Made by a program: the position numbers and the translations under genes. Positions 41,646 to 51,303 of a stretch of 64,000 bases of DNA are shown piece after piece; the first letter of the stretch is position 1, and each line of letters opens with the position of its first letter. Origin of the DNA: Caenispirillum salinarum_A (lineage in GTDB: Bacteria > Pseudomonadota > Alphaproteobacteria > Rhodospirillales > Rhodospirillaceae). Location of the stretch: positions 2,790,001-2,854,000 of the forward strand of contig NZ_CP085224.1 in the NCBI RefSeq assembly GCF_044803115.1. Reading direction: 5' to 3'. The notes under the pieces are model-generated. The model had not been told where the DNA came from. It did not search any database and saw only the letters and a list, made by a program, of their open reading frames with translations.

Positions 41646-43055
41646 CTAGCGCTTGGGCTCCTCGCCGCCGGCCGCCGGGCCGCCGGTGACCCCCAGCGCC
41701 TTCAGCTTGCGGTGCAGGGCGCTGCGCTCCATGCCGACGAACTCCGCGGTGCGCGAGATGTTCCCGTTGAACCGCGTGACCTGGCTTATCAGGTACTCGC
41801 GCTCGAACATTTCGCGCGCCTCGCGCAGCGGCAGGGCCATGATCTGGCCCGAGTTCTCCAGCCGCAGGACTTCCGGCGTGATGGAGCCGATCTCGGCCGG
41901 CAGATGTTCGGCGGTGATGGGCTGGGCGGGGTCGCCGGGCGCCATGATGAGCAGCCAGTCCACCACGTTGCGCAACTGCCGCACATTGCCCGGCCAGCCG
42001 TAGCTTTGCAGCGCCGCCATGGCGTCCTCGCCTATTTCACGCGGGGCCATGCCGGCGGCGCGGGCGGCCTGCTCCATGAAGTGGCGGGCCAGCAGCGGGA
42101 TGTCCTCGCGGCGGTCGCGCAGGTCCGGCATGCGGATGGGAACCACGTTCAGGCGGTAGTACAGGTCTTCGCGGAAGGCGCCCTCGGTGATGGCCTGCTG
42201 CAGGTCGCGGTTTGATGCGGCGATGACCCGCACGTCCACCTCCACCCGCTTAGAGCCGCCGACCCGCTCGAAGGTCTGCTCCTGCAGGGCGCGGACGATC
42301 TTGCCCTGCGTCTCCATGGGCATGTCGGCGACCTCGTCCAGCAGCAGCGTGCCGCCGTGGGCCTGCTCGAACAGGCCGATCTTGCGCCCGGTCAGGCCGT
42401 CCACGCCCGCTTCCACGCCGAACAGTTCCGGCTCCATGCGGTCGGGATGCATGGCCGCGCAGTTGACCACCACGAAGGGCATGTCGGCACGCTTGGACTT
42501 GGCGTGGATCAGGCGGGCGCCCACCTCCTTGCCCGAGCCCGGCGCGCCGGTCAGCAGCACGCGCGAGCCCGTCGGCGCCACGCGGTCGATGGCCTGGCGC
42601 ACCTGGGCGATGCCCGGCGAGCCGCCGACCAGTTCGGGCGGGCCGCCGGCGCGCAGGCGCAGTTCCTCGTTCTCGCGCTTCAGGCTGGCGGCTTCCATGG
42701 CGCGTTCGACGAGCAGCAGCAGGCGATCGGACTTGAAGGGCTTCTCGATGAAGTCGTAGGCGCCCAGCTTGATGGCGGAAACCGCCGTCTCGATGGTGCC
42801 GTGACCCGAGATCATGACGACAGGGACCGTCGGATGCTCGGCCTTGACCGTCTCCAGCACCTGAAGGCCGTCGATGCGGCTGCCCTCCAGCCAGATGTCG
42901 AGAATGATCATGGACGGCGCGCGGCGGCGGATCTCCTCCAGCGCCTCGTCGCCGTCGCCGGCCTCGCGCGGCTCATAGCCTTCATCCTCCAGGATGCCGG
43001 CCAGCAGCATGCGGATGTCTGACTCGTCGTCGACGATGAGGATGTCACGCGCCAT
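41646..43055 (-). CDS. ntrX: Response regulator NtrX
   Basis: A 469-residue NtrC-type regulator partnered by NtrY. The receiver has DDESD acids and the phosphoacceptor in MIILDIWLEG; the AAA+ domain has Walker A GAPGSGKE and Walker B LLLDEVADMP; the C-terminus ends in a Fis-type helix-turn-helix (NISRTAEFVGMERSALHRKL). The sigma-54 contact loop that should read GAFTGA is replaced (GVEAGVDGLTGRK), which is normal for NtrX and means it probably does not activate sigma-54 promoters in the classical way. ATG 43055 overlaps the end of ntrY by 11 bases. It controls nitrogen, redox and cell-envelope genes in relatives. Confidence 0.95.
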   Translation of the reverse strand: MARDILIVDDESDIRMLLAGILEDEGYEPREAGDGDEALEEIRRRAPSMIILDIWLEGSRIDGLQVLETVKAEHPTVPVVMISGHGTIETAVSAIKLGAYDFIEKPFKSDRLLLLVERAMEAASLKRENEELRLRAGGPPELVGGSPGIAQVRQAIDRVAPTGSRVLLTGAPGSGKEVGARLIHAKSKRADMPFVVVNCAAMHPDRMEPELFGVEAGVDGLTGRKIGLFEQAHGGTLLLDEVADMPMETQGKIVRALQEQTFERVGGSKRVEVDVRVIAASNRDLQQAITEGAFREDLYYRLNVVPIRMPDLRDRREDIPLLARHFMEQAARAAGMAPREIGEDAMAALQSYGWPGNVRQLRNVVDWLLIMAPGDPAQPITAEHLPAEIGSITPEVLRLENSGQIMALPLREAREMFEREYLISQVTRFNGNISRTAEFVGMERSALHRKLKALGVTGGPAAGGEEPKR

Positions 43056-45408
43056 GGCTATGTGTTCGAACGTCCGGTGAGGCAGAAGCAGAAACGGAAG
43101 GCCCGTCGGGCGGGGTAGCGGTCGTGTCAGGCGCACCGCCCGCAGCTGCGGCGGCGCGCGCGGCGGGAAAGACCATGCTGATGCGAGCCCCGCCGTGCTC
43201 GCCGTCTTCCAATACCAAGTCGCCCCCGTGGTCTTCCAGGATTTTCTTGACGATGGCGAGCCCGAGGCCGGTGCCCTTGGTGCGGGTGGTGACGTAGGGC
43301 TCGGTCAGCCGGGCCCGGTCCTCGCCCGTCGGCAGGCCCTTGCCGTTGTCTTCAACGGTGATGGTCAGGGGGCCGCTGCCCGGATCTTCCGGGGCGTCCA
43401 CGGACAGGCGGACCCAGCCCTTGGGAAGCGCCTCGCCTTCCGCCGATTTGTCACGCCCCTCAACGGCTTCCGCCGCATTCTTCAGAAGGTTTGTCAGCGC
43501 CTGCCCCATCTGCCGCGAGTCGCACTCCAGCGGCACGCGGTGGCTCGGCAGGTCCAGGGTGAAGTCGATGCCCGGATGCGCCGTGCGCTGCGAGAACACC
43601 GCGTGGCGCACCAGTTCCACCACGTTCTCGGCCTTCATCACCGGCTGGGGCATGCGGGCGAAGGCCGAGAACTCGTCGACCATCTGGCCGATGTCGCCGA
43701 CGTGACGGACGATGGTGTCGGTCAGCTTGGAGAACGTCTCGCCGTCCTCGGTCACCTGCTTCAGGTACTTGCGCTTGAGCCGCTCCGCCGACAGCTGGAT
43801 CGGGGTCAGGGGGTTCTTGATCTCGTGCGCGATGCGGCGGGCCACGTCGGCCCAGGCGGCCTTGCGCTGGGCGCTCTGCAGTTCCGTGATGTCGTCGAAG
43901 GTCAGCACGTGGCCGACCACCTGCCCGTCCAGTTCCTCGGCGGTCACCCGCACAAGAAGCGTGAGCGGCCGGTTGCCACGGCGCACCACGATCTCGCGCT
44001 GGAGCGTGCGGTCGGGCCGCTGGGAGACCTCTTCCATCAACTCGGCGAATTCGGCAATGGCCTCGCCCACCGGCCAGCCGGACCAGGCGTGCAGGTCGGT
44101 GTGGAGCAGCAGGCCGGCGCCGCGGTTCGGCAGGGTGATGCGCCCTTCCGCATCGGTGCCGATGACGCCGGCTGAAACGCCTTCCAGCACCGTTTCCGTG
44201 AAGCGGCGGCGCTCGTCCAGTTCGCGGTTGGTGAGCGTCAGGCGGTGGTGCTGGTTGGCGATCTGGCTGGTCATGCGGTTGAACGCACGCCCCAGCGAGG
44301 CCACCTCGTCGCTCGCGGCGATCTCGGGCACGCGCACCGAAAGGTCGCCGCCCCGGACCCGCTCGGCGGCGTTGATGAGCGCCACGATGGGGCTCGCCAG
44401 CCGGGTCGCCAGCGTCAGGCCGACCCACACGGCGGCCAACAGCAGCAGCATGGCGACGATCATGAAGATCAGCGCAAAGGTGATCTCCAGCCCCGACTGC
44501 TGGCCCTGAAGGGTCTTGTACTCCGAGACGGCCTTTTCCGTCGCCTCCATGTGATTGATGACCTGGGGATCGACGAACCGCCCGACATACAGGTAGGAAG
44601 CCGGCGTCGTGTCCAGCCGCACGAGCGCGCGGACGCGGTCGTCGGTCTCGCCGGTCAGCACGGCCACCTCGCCGTTGTTGGCCCGCTCCAGCGCCCAGAA
44701 GGGTACGTCCTCGAACTGCAGGGCGAAGGTGAAACCGGCGCGGGCGAAGACCTTGCCGTCGGACGAGAACATGATGGCTTCCGACAGGCCGCGGATGGAG
44801 GCCTGCGCCTCCAGGAACCGCTCAAGCTGCTGCGTCGACCGCGCAAGCTGCGTCCACTGGCGGTTGATGTCGGATGCCACCGACAGCACCTCGCCGGCCA
44901 CGGCCTGGCGGTGCTCCTCCATGTAGGCCCGCGCCACGGCCTGGCTTTCGTCCAGCGCCGTCCGCACCCGCTCGCCGAACCAGGTCTGGACGCCCAGATT
45001 GAAGAACAGGGCGGAGAATATGGCGACCAGCACCGTCGGCGTCACCGCCACGGCCGAAAACAGCAGCACCAGCCGCACATGCAGGCGCGAGCCCGCCGTG
45101 CCCGAGCGATGCTCCAGCCACACCCGGACGATGCGGCGCACGACGATGACCGTCAGTACCAGCAACAGCACCAGGTCAGCCATCAGCAACAGATAGAGCG
45201 TGTTGCTCTCCGCAGCCGAAGTGCCCTGGTCGGTCATCACCACGTAGGTGCCGGCGCCCGAGGCGATGGCGGCCAGCGTCAGCAGGATCGCCAGCCGTCG
45301 GCCCAGATTGACATGCCGCGCCCACAGGCCCAGGCGCAGGAAGGTGCGCTTGAGCGTCACCCGCGAAGCCGAGGACGTGGACGGGGCGGAGGTCGGATCA
45401 CTGGTCAC
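43045..45408 (-). CDS. ntrY: Membrane sensor histidine kinase NtrY
   Basis: A 787-residue kinase. The N-terminal 320 residues hold several transmembrane segments (for example LAILLTLAAIASGAG, LLMADLVLLLVLTVIVV, LVLLFSAVAVTPTVL and a fourth near residue 310) around a periplasmic sensor loop. A HAMP domain, a PAS domain, the phosphorylated His in RRIAHEIKNPLTPIQL and the ATPase boxes (NLLKNAAEA, EDNGKGLP, KGTGLGLAI) follow. It phosphorylates NtrX and cross-talks with NtrC. Length and order are typical. It starts 40 bases after ntrC ends and overlaps ntrX. Confidence 0.95.
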   Translation of the reverse strand: MTSDPTSAPSTSSASRVTLKRTFLRLGLWARHVNLGRRLAILLTLAAIASGAGTYVVMTDQGTSAAESNTLYLLLMADLVLLLVLTVIVVRRIVRVWLEHRSGTAGSRLHVRLVLLFSAVAVTPTVLVAIFSALFFNLGVQTWFGERVRTALDESQAVARAYMEEHRQAVAGEVLSVASDINRQWTQLARSTQQLERFLEAQASIRGLSEAIMFSSDGKVFARAGFTFALQFEDVPFWALERANNGEVAVLTGETDDRVRALVRLDTTPASYLYVGRFVDPQVINHMEATEKAVSEYKTLQGQQSGLEITFALIFMIVAMLLLLAAVWVGLTLATRLASPIVALINAAERVRGGDLSVRVPEIAASDEVASLGRAFNRMTSQIANQHHRLTLTNRELDERRRFTETVLEGVSAGVIGTDAEGRITLPNRGAGLLLHTDLHAWSGWPVGEAIAEFAELMEEVSQRPDRTLQREIVVRRGNRPLTLLVRVTAEELDGQVVGHVLTFDDITELQSAQRKAAWADVARRIAHEIKNPLTPIQLSAERLKRKYLKQVTEDGETFSKLTDTIVRHVGDIGQMVDEFSAFARMPQPVMKAENVVELVRHAVFSQRTAHPGIDFTLDLPSHRVPLECDSRQMGQALTNLLKNAAEAVEGRDKSAEGEALPKGWVRLSVDAPEDPGSGPLTITVEDNGKGLPTGEDRARLTEPYVTTRTKGTGLGLAIVKKILEDHGGDLVLEDGEHGGARISMVFPAARAAAAAGGAPDTTATPPDGPSVSASASPDVRTHSHGA

Positions 45409-45448
45409 TGTCTGGCTCCCGAAGCGGCACCGGCGGGGCGGCGACGCC

Positions 45449-46900
45449 TCACTTCATGCCGCGCACGACGGAAATGTCGAGGTCGCGGATCTTCTTGCGC
45501 AGGGTGTTGCGGTTCAGCCCCAGCACCTGGGCCGCGCGGATCTGGTTGCCGCGCGTGCTCTCCAGCGTCAGCGCCAGCAGCGGCCGCTCGATCTCGCGCA
45601 GCACGCGGTCGTAGAGGCCCGGCGGCGGCAGGCCGTCGGAGTGGGCGCCGAAGTACTCGCGCAGATGCCGCTCCACCATGTCGGACAGGCCCTCCGCATC
45701 ATGGCCGTTGCCGCTGCTGGCGGCGGGCGCCGTGGAGGCGGCGGCCAGTTCCTGCTCGATCACCTCCACCCCGATGATCTCCTGCGAGTACAGGGCGGCC
45801 AGGCGGCGCATGAGGTTTTCCAGTTCGCGCACGTTGCCCGGCCAGCGATGTCGCTTCAGGCGCTCCACGGCGGCAGGCTCCAGCGTCTTGGGCGGCAGAC
45901 CCTCGCCGGTGACCTGCGTCAGGAAGTGGCTGGCGAGTTCCGGGATGTCCTCGCTCCGCTCGCGCAGGGGCGGCAGGCGGATGGGCACCACGTTCAGGCG
46001 GTAGAACAGGTCCTCACGGAACAGGCCCTGGCGGATGAGCTGCTGCAGGTCGCGGTGGGTGGCGGCGACGATGCGCACGTTGGCGCGGATGCTGGTGCGC
46101 CCGCCGACCGTGGTGTACTCGCCTTCCTGCAACACGCGCAGAAGCCGCGTCTGCGCTTCCGGCGGCATGTCACCGATCTCGTCCAGGAACAGCGTGCCGC
46201 CCTCGGCCTGCTCGAAGCGGCCCTGCGCGCGGGCCGTGGCGCCGGTGAAGGAGCCCTTCTCGTGGCCGAACAGCTCGCTCTCGATCAGCTCGCGCGGGAT
46301 GGCGGCCATGTTGACGGCGACGAAGGGGCCGTTGCGGCGCTTGCCGTAGTCGTGCAGGGCCCGCGCCACCAGTTCCTTGCCGGTGCCCGACTCGCCGTTG
46401 ATCATCACCGTCAGGTCGGTGGTCATGAGGCGCGCGAGCGTGCGGTAGATTTCCTGCATGGCCGTGGAGCGGCCGATGAGGGGCAGGCTTTCCTCGTCGT
46501 CGGCCGCGACCGCCGCGCCGGTGGTGCTGGGCTTGGGCAGGCTGATGGCGCGGTTGACCACGTTCACCAGCTCGGTCAAATCGAAGGGCTTGGGCAGGTA
46601 CTCGAAGGCCCCGCGCTCGGTGGCCTTCACCGCCGTCAGAAGGGTGTTCTGCGCCGACATGACGATGATGCGCATGTCCGGGCGGATCTTCTTGATGCGC
46701 GGGATCAGGTCCAGGCCGTTCTCGTCGGGCATGACCACGTCGGTGATGACCAGGTCGCCCTCGCCGTCCGACACCCAGCGCCACAGGGTGGCGGCGTTGC
46801 CCGTGGTGCGCACGTCATAGCCCGCGCGGCCCAGCGCCTGGCTCAGAACGGTGCGGATTCCGTGGTCGTCGTCGGCGACGAGGATGGTCGAGGGTGTCAT
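45449..46900 (-). CDS. ntrC: Nitrogen regulation response regulator NtrC
   Basis: A 483-residue sigma-54 activator. Receiver: ADDDHG acids and phosphoacceptor in LVITDVVMPDENG. AAA+ domain: GESGTGKE, the sigma-54 loop GSFTGA (variant of GAFTGA), and TLFLDEIGDMP. C-terminal Fis-type DNA-binding helix: GNQIRAAQVLGLNRNTLRKK. With NtrB it turns on glnA, amtB and other nitrogen-limitation genes. ATG 46900 overlaps the ntrB stop as ATGA, so the two are coupled. Confidence 0.96.
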   Translation of the reverse strand: MTPSTILVADDDHGIRTVLSQALGRAGYDVRTTGNAATLWRWVSDGEGDLVITDVVMPDENGLDLIPRIKKIRPDMRIIVMSAQNTLLTAVKATERGAFEYLPKPFDLTELVNVVNRAISLPKPSTTGAAVAADDEESLPLIGRSTAMQEIYRTLARLMTTDLTVMINGESGTGKELVARALHDYGKRRNGPFVAVNMAAIPRELIESELFGHEKGSFTGATARAQGRFEQAEGGTLFLDEIGDMPPEAQTRLLRVLQEGEYTTVGGRTSIRANVRIVAATHRDLQQLIRQGLFREDLFYRLNVVPIRLPPLRERSEDIPELASHFLTQVTGEGLPPKTLEPAAVERLKRHRWPGNVRELENLMRRLAALYSQEIIGVEVIEQELAAASTAPAASSGNGHDAEGLSDMVERHLREYFGAHSDGLPPPGLYDRVLREIERPLLALTLESTRGNQIRAAQVLGLNRNTLRKKIRDLDISVVRGMK

Positions 46901-48051
46901 GGGGTCGGCGTGCTCTTCTTGCGGCCGTCGCGGCGGCCGGTGGTCATGATGGGCAGCATCACCTTGAAGACGGTGCGCCGGGGCTGGCTGTCGAATTCGA
47001 TGATGCCGCCGTGGTCGTTGACGATCTTTGCCACAAGCGCGAGACCCAGGCCCGAGCCCTTGGGCTTGGTGGAGACGAACGGGTCGAACAGGTGCGGCCG
47101 CAGATCTTCCGGGATACCTTCGCCATTGTCCTGGATGGACACGACAAGCGGCAGGTTCATGCGGGTGCGCGAGCCCGGCACGGCGACGCGCACGCCATGC
47201 TGGTAGCCGGTGGACAGGATCACCTCGCCACCCTGCTCGGGCGCGGCCTCCACGGCGTTCTTCACCAGGTTGAGGAACACCTGCACCAGCTGGTCGCGGT
47301 CGCCCGGCACCGGCGGCAGCGAGGGATCGTAGTGCTCGATGAAGCGCACGCTCTTGCCGAAGCCGTTCTCGGCCACGCGGCGGACGTGCTCCATCACCTG
47401 GTGGATATTCACCGGCTCGCGCTGGGGCGGACGGGTGTCGGAGAACACCTCCATGCGCTCCACCAGCTTGACGATGCGGTCGGCCTCGTCGGTGATGAGG
47501 CGGGTGAGCACGCGGTCGTCCTCGGACCCGCTCTGCTCCAGCAACTGGGCGGCGCCGCGGATGCCCGACAGCGGGTTCTTGATCTCGTGTGCCAGCAGCG
47601 CTGACATGGCCGAAACCGACCGCGCGGCATTGCGGTGCCCCATCTGCTGGCCGATACGGATGGCAAGCGTCTGCTCCACCAGCGCCAGCACAACCCAGCC
47701 CACGCGCTCGGCCACAGGCGTCGCCTGCACGGTGACGGTGCGCAGGCCCGTGCGCGGGCTGTCGAGCGTAACGCCGTGTTCCGAGACGCCGTAATTGTCC
47801 TCGCTGACCACCTGCACCAGGCCCACGATGGGGCTGTCGCCGGGCAGGAACTCGGTCAGCGGCTGGCCGCACAGGCTGTTGGAGCCCAGGTGGAACAGCT
47901 GCTCGGTGGCGGTGTTCACCTGGCGGATGATGCCCTTGTCGTCCAGCACCATGACGGCGGTGGGCAGGGTGTTCAGAACCGATGAGGGGTCGAGCGGCTG
48001 CGCATTGCGGCCGCCCTTGGTGGCGTTCTTCAGCACGTTCAGTCTGACCAT
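46897..48051 (-). CDS. ntrB: Nitrogen sensor histidine kinase NtrB
   Basis: A 384-residue cytosolic kinase/phosphatase. An N-terminal PAS domain (about 25-135) is followed by the His in LLAHEIKNPLSGIRGAAQLL and the ATPase boxes NLVKNAVEA, QDNGEGIP and KGSGLGLAL. PII protein normally tells it the nitrogen state. No membrane segment, as expected for NtrB. It begins one base inside the dusB stop codon (TGATG overlap), giving the classical nifR3-ntrB-ntrC operon. Confidence 0.96.
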   Translation of the reverse strand: MVRLNVLKNATKGGRNAQPLDPSSVLNTLPTAVMVLDDKGIIRQVNTATEQLFHLGSNSLCGQPLTEFLPGDSPIVGLVQVVSEDNYGVSEHGVTLDSPRTGLRTVTVQATPVAERVGWVVLALVEQTLAIRIGQQMGHRNAARSVSAMSALLAHEIKNPLSGIRGAAQLLEQSGSEDDRVLTRLITDEADRIVKLVERMEVFSDTRPPQREPVNIHQVMEHVRRVAENGFGKSVRFIEHYDPSLPPVPGDRDQLVQVFLNLVKNAVEAAPEQGGEVILSTGYQHGVRVAVPGSRTRMNLPLVVSIQDNGEGIPEDLRPHLFDPFVSTKPKGSGLGLALVAKIVNDHGGIIEFDSQPRRTVFKVMLPIMTTGRRDGRKKSTPTP

Positions 48052-49061
48052 CAGGCGGCCGCCTTCTCGCGGGCCGCGGTGTCGTAAAGGGCGTCGATCT
48101 CAGCCCGCACGGCGTCCGCCTCCTCCAGCACGTTGACGCGCTCGCGGAAGGCGTTGCCGCCGGGAAGACCGGTCGTATACCAGGCAATGTGCTTGCGCGC
48201 CACGCGGATGCCCTTGTAGGCGCCATAGTGTTCCAGCAGGGCGTCCAGGTGCTCCAGCAGCACCGCCTGCTGCTCGGCCAGCGGCGGGTCGGGGCGGCGC
48301 TGTCCGGTCGCCAGGAAATGCGCCACCTGCCCCAGGAACCAGGGCCGCCCGTGGCAGCCGCGCCCGATCATCACGCCGGCCGCCCCCGAGGCCGCGATCA
48401 GCCCGGCGGCATCGTCCAGGCTTTCCACGTCGCCGTTGCCGATGACGGGGATGGACACCGCCTCCACGGTGGCATGGATGGCGCCCCAGTCGGCCGAGCC
48501 CTTGTACATCTGGTTGCGGGTGCGGCCATGAACGGTGACCATCGCCAGCCCCTCTTCCTGCGCGATGCGCGCAAGGCGGGGTGCGTTCAGGGCGTCGTGA
48601 TCCCAGCCCAGGCGCATCTTCACCGTCACCGGCACGGCCGGGTCCACGGCCTTGCGCACGGCCGCCATGATGCGCCCGGCCAGTGCCTCGTCGCGCATGA
48701 GCGCCGAGCCCGCGTAGCCCTTGACCACCTTCTTGACCGGGCAGCCCATGTTGATGTCGATCAGCGCCGCGCCGCGGTCGACGTTCATGCGGGCGGCCTC
48801 GGCCATCACCTCGGGCTCGTTGCCGGCAAGTTGCACGGCCACGGGATGCTCGTCACCGCAGGCCGTGGACATGCGGAGCGTATCGGCATGGGCGCGGATC
48901 ATCTGGGCGCTGGCGATCATCTCCGAGAATACCAGCCCGGCGCCGAACCGCTTGACCAGCCGGCGGAACGGCTGATCCGTCACGCCCGACATGGGCGCCA
49001 GCAGCACGGGGTTGGCGACGGTCAGCGGACCGATGCGCAAGGGGAAGGCAACTGCGGTCAT
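48051..49061 (-). CDS. dusB: tRNA-dihydrouridine synthase DusB (NifR3)
   Basis: A 336-residue FMN-dependent TIM-barrel enzyme that reduces uridine to dihydrouridine in the D-loop of tRNAs. The motifs APMSGVTDQPFRRL, INMGCPVKKV with the catalytic Cys region, and VHGRTRNQMYKG are present. The start at 49061 fits the family opening (IGPLTVANPVLLAPM); ATGs further upstream give extra sequence without resemblance. It overlaps ntrB, an old and conserved arrangement from which the name nifR3 derives. The promoter for the ntr train is expected in the 140-base gap upstream. Confidence 0.95.
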   Translation of the reverse strand: MTAVAFPLRIGPLTVANPVLLAPMSGVTDQPFRRLVKRFGAGLVFSEMIASAQMIRAHADTLRMSTACGDEHPVAVQLAGNEPEVMAEAARMNVDRGAALIDINMGCPVKKVVKGYAGSALMRDEALAGRIMAAVRKAVDPAVPVTVKMRLGWDHDALNAPRLARIAQEEGLAMVTVHGRTRNQMYKGSADWGAIHATVEAVSIPVIGNGDVESLDDAAGLIAASGAAGVMIGRGCHGRPWFLGQVAHFLATGQRRPDPPLAEQQAVLLEHLDALLEHYGAYKGIRVARKHIAWYTTGLPGGNAFRERVNVLEEADAVRAEIDALYDTAAREKAAA

Positions 49062-49201
49062 GCGAACTCTCGGGCTCGGGGGAGCCATGGCCGGACGAAA
49101 CAGAGCTGCATAATAATTAGGCACACCGCCCATCGCAACAGCAAAGAGGCGGTCGAGTGCACAATATCATGCCGCATCATACCGGATGGCGTGCGAAGGG
49201 C

Positions 49202-50002
49202 TCAGGCCAGCAACACGTCGGTGACGAATTTCACGCCCGGATAGGCCAGCGTCAGCAGCAGGTAGGCCACCAGCACCACCCGCGCCGCCGCGCGCCCCCG
49301 CAGGCCCCACAGACGCTGCCCCAGAAGCAGGCCGCCGATCACCACGAAGGCCAGGATGGACAGCGTGGTCTTGTGCGAGACCTGGATCAGTTGGGCGGTC
49401 TCCAGATACTGCACCGCCATGCCCGTCGCAAGGCCCAGGCCGAGAACCACCTCGGTGGCCGCCAGCAGGCGGACCTGCAGCCCCTCGCTGTCCATGACCG
49501 GGGGCAGGATGGCGGTCAGGGCGTTGCGCTTCTTGCGCTTGAGCGCCCGCTCCTGCAGGAAGGCCGCCAGCGCCGCCACGGCGGACAGCGTCAGCAGGCC
49601 GTAGGTGACGACGGAGACACCGATGTGCAGTTCCACCCATGCGTCGGGCACGGGCGCGGCCAGTTGCGGCCCGGCCGCCCAGCGCCACACCACGGCCAGC
49701 AGAGACAGGCCGATCATGTAGGGCGCGAGCAGCGGCGCCAGGCGCCAGGCGCGGCGACTGGCGATGGTCAGCAGCAGGAAGAGGGCCATCGAGACAGCGA
49801 CGGCCACCCAGATCGCCATGGCGAAGCCCGTGTTCCACGGCCCCACCACCTGGCTGGCGGCATGCACGGCCGGACCCGCCACGGCCAGCGCCGCGGCGAC
49901 CCAGAAGGGCCCGTCGCGTCCCGCCTTCGGCCGCCCGTTGACCACGGCCAGCGGAACAAGCGACAGGACGGCGCCCAGATCGAGGAGAAATCCCGGAATC
50001 AT
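49202..50002 (-). CDS. CcsA/YpjD-type membrane protein, cytochrome assembly-like
   Basis: A 266-residue integral membrane protein with about eight hydrophobic segments. It fits the inner-membrane YpjD/CcsA family: a conserved LHIGVSVVTYGLLTLSAVAA segment with a His, and another His in QVSHKTTLSILAF, which could hold heme. CcsA proteins help deliver heme for c-type cytochrome assembly; the YpjD branch is less well understood. The ATG at 50002 begins MIPGFLLDLGAVLSL, a natural first membrane helix. It is upstream of dusB on the same strand, 140 bases apart, but a functional link is not evident. Confidence 0.78.
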   Translation of the reverse strand: MIPGFLLDLGAVLSLVPLAVVNGRPKAGRDGPFWVAAALAVAGPAVHAASQVVGPWNTGFAMAIWVAVAVSMALFLLLTIASRRAWRLAPLLAPYMIGLSLLAVVWRWAAGPQLAAPVPDAWVELHIGVSVVTYGLLTLSAVAALAAFLQERALKRKKRNALTAILPPVMDSEGLQVRLLAATEVVLGLGLATGMAVQYLETAQLIQVSHKTTLSILAFVVIGGLLLGQRLWGLRGRAAARVVLVAYLLLTLAYPGVKFVTDVLLA

Positions 50003-50112
50003 GCGGGGACTATAGACACAGGCCCGCGCGAAAAACAATCGCGCCGAGGGGGCGCGGCTGCTACCGTCCGCTGCAAGAGGAAATCCTTGCGCAACAACGG
50101 AGAAGAACGGCG

Positions 50113-51276
50113 ATGACGACGGTGGTGGCTCTGGTCGTGGCGGCGGGACGGGGCGCGCGCATGGGCGGCGGCCTGCCCAAGCAGTACCGCCTGCTGGGCG
50201 GGCGCCCGGTGCTGCGTCACAGCCTTGGAACGCTGGCCGCCCACCCCTCGGTCGACCATGTCCTGACCGTCATCCATCCCGACGACCGCCCGCTGTACGA
50301 AGAGGCCGCCGCCGGCCTGAACCTGGCCGATCCCGTTCCCGGCGGGGCGGAGCGGCAGGACAGCGTGCGCCTGGGGCTGGAAGCCGCCGCCGGCCTGGGC
50401 GCCGACGTGGTGCTGATCCACGACGGCGCGCGCCCCTTCGTCGACGCGGGCGTCATCGACCGGGTCGTGGCGGCCCTGACGGACCATGACGGCGCCATCC
50501 CGGCCCTGCCCGTCGCCGACACGCTCAAGCGCGGTGACGCCTCGGGCACGATCACGGACACCGTGCCCCGCGACGGCCTGTGGCGTGCCCAGACGCCGCA
50601 GGGCTTCCGCTTCGAGGCCATCCGCCAGGCCCACCGCGCCGCCGAGGGCGAGGTGCTGACCGACGACGCCGCCGTGCTGGAAGCCGCCGGCGGAACGGTG
50701 GTGCTGGTGCCGGGGGCGGAGTCCAACGTCAAGATCACCACGGGCGAGGACCTGGCCCGCGCCGAGCGCCTGTTCGACCGCCCGCTGGAGCCGCGCACCG
50801 GTACGGGCTTCGACGTTCACGCCTTCGCCGCCGACGGCGACGGGGTGCAGTTGTGCGGCGTGCTGGTGCCCTACTCCGCCCGCCTGGCCGGCCATTCCGA
50901 CGCCGACGTGGCGTGGCACGCCGTCACCGATGCCATCCTGGGCGCCATCGGTGCGGCCGACATCGGCCGCCACTTTCCGCCGACGGACGCGAAATGGAAA
51001 GGTGCGGATTCGGCGGTCTTCCTGGCCCACGCCGCCCGGCTTGTGGAGGCGCGCGGCGGGCGCATCGCCCATGTGGACGTGACCGTCATCTGCGAACGCC
51101 CCAAGATCGGCCCCTTCCGCAGCGCCATGCGCGCCCGCACGGCCGAGGTGCTGGGCCTTTCGACGGAGCGGGTCAACGTGAAGGGCACGACGACGGAAAA
51201 GCTGGGCTTCACCGGCCGCCGGGAGGGCATCGCCGCCCAGGCGGCCGCGACGGTGCTGCTGCCGGCGCTGTTCTGA
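50113..51276 (+). CDS. ispDF: Bifunctional IspD/IspF of the MEP isoprenoid pathway
   Basis: A 387-residue fusion. Residues 1-225 are IspD (AALVVAAGRGARMG-type nucleotide loop, VLIHDGARPFV, and the DTLKRGD region), which couples CTP to methylerythritol phosphate. Residues 228-387 are IspF (GTGFDVHAF and GHSDADV metal motifs, TTEKLGFTGR), which makes the cyclic diphosphate. The fusion is common in alphaproteobacteria. It skips the intermediate step done by IspE. GAAGAACGGCG precedes the ATG. It is convergent with the YmdB-like gene. Confidence 0.96.
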   Translation: MTTVVALVVAAGRGARMGGGLPKQYRLLGGRPVLRHSLGTLAAHPSVDHVLTVIHPDDRPLYEEAAAGLNLADPVPGGAERQDSVRLGLEAAAGLGADVVLIHDGARPFVDAGVIDRVVAALTDHDGAIPALPVADTLKRGDASGTITDTVPRDGLWRAQTPQGFRFEAIRQAHRAAEGEVLTDDAAVLEAAGGTVVLVPGAESNVKITTGEDLARAERLFDRPLEPRTGTGFDVHAFAADGDGVQLCGVLVPYSARLAGHSDADVAWHAVTDAILGAIGAADIGRHFPPTDAKWKGADSAVFLAHAARLVEARGGRIAHVDVTVICERPKIGPFRSAMRARTAEVLGLSTERVNVKGTTTEKLGFTGRREGIAAQAAATVLLPALF

Positions 51277-51303
51277 GGGCCCTGGCCGGGGTGGCGAGCG
51301 TCC

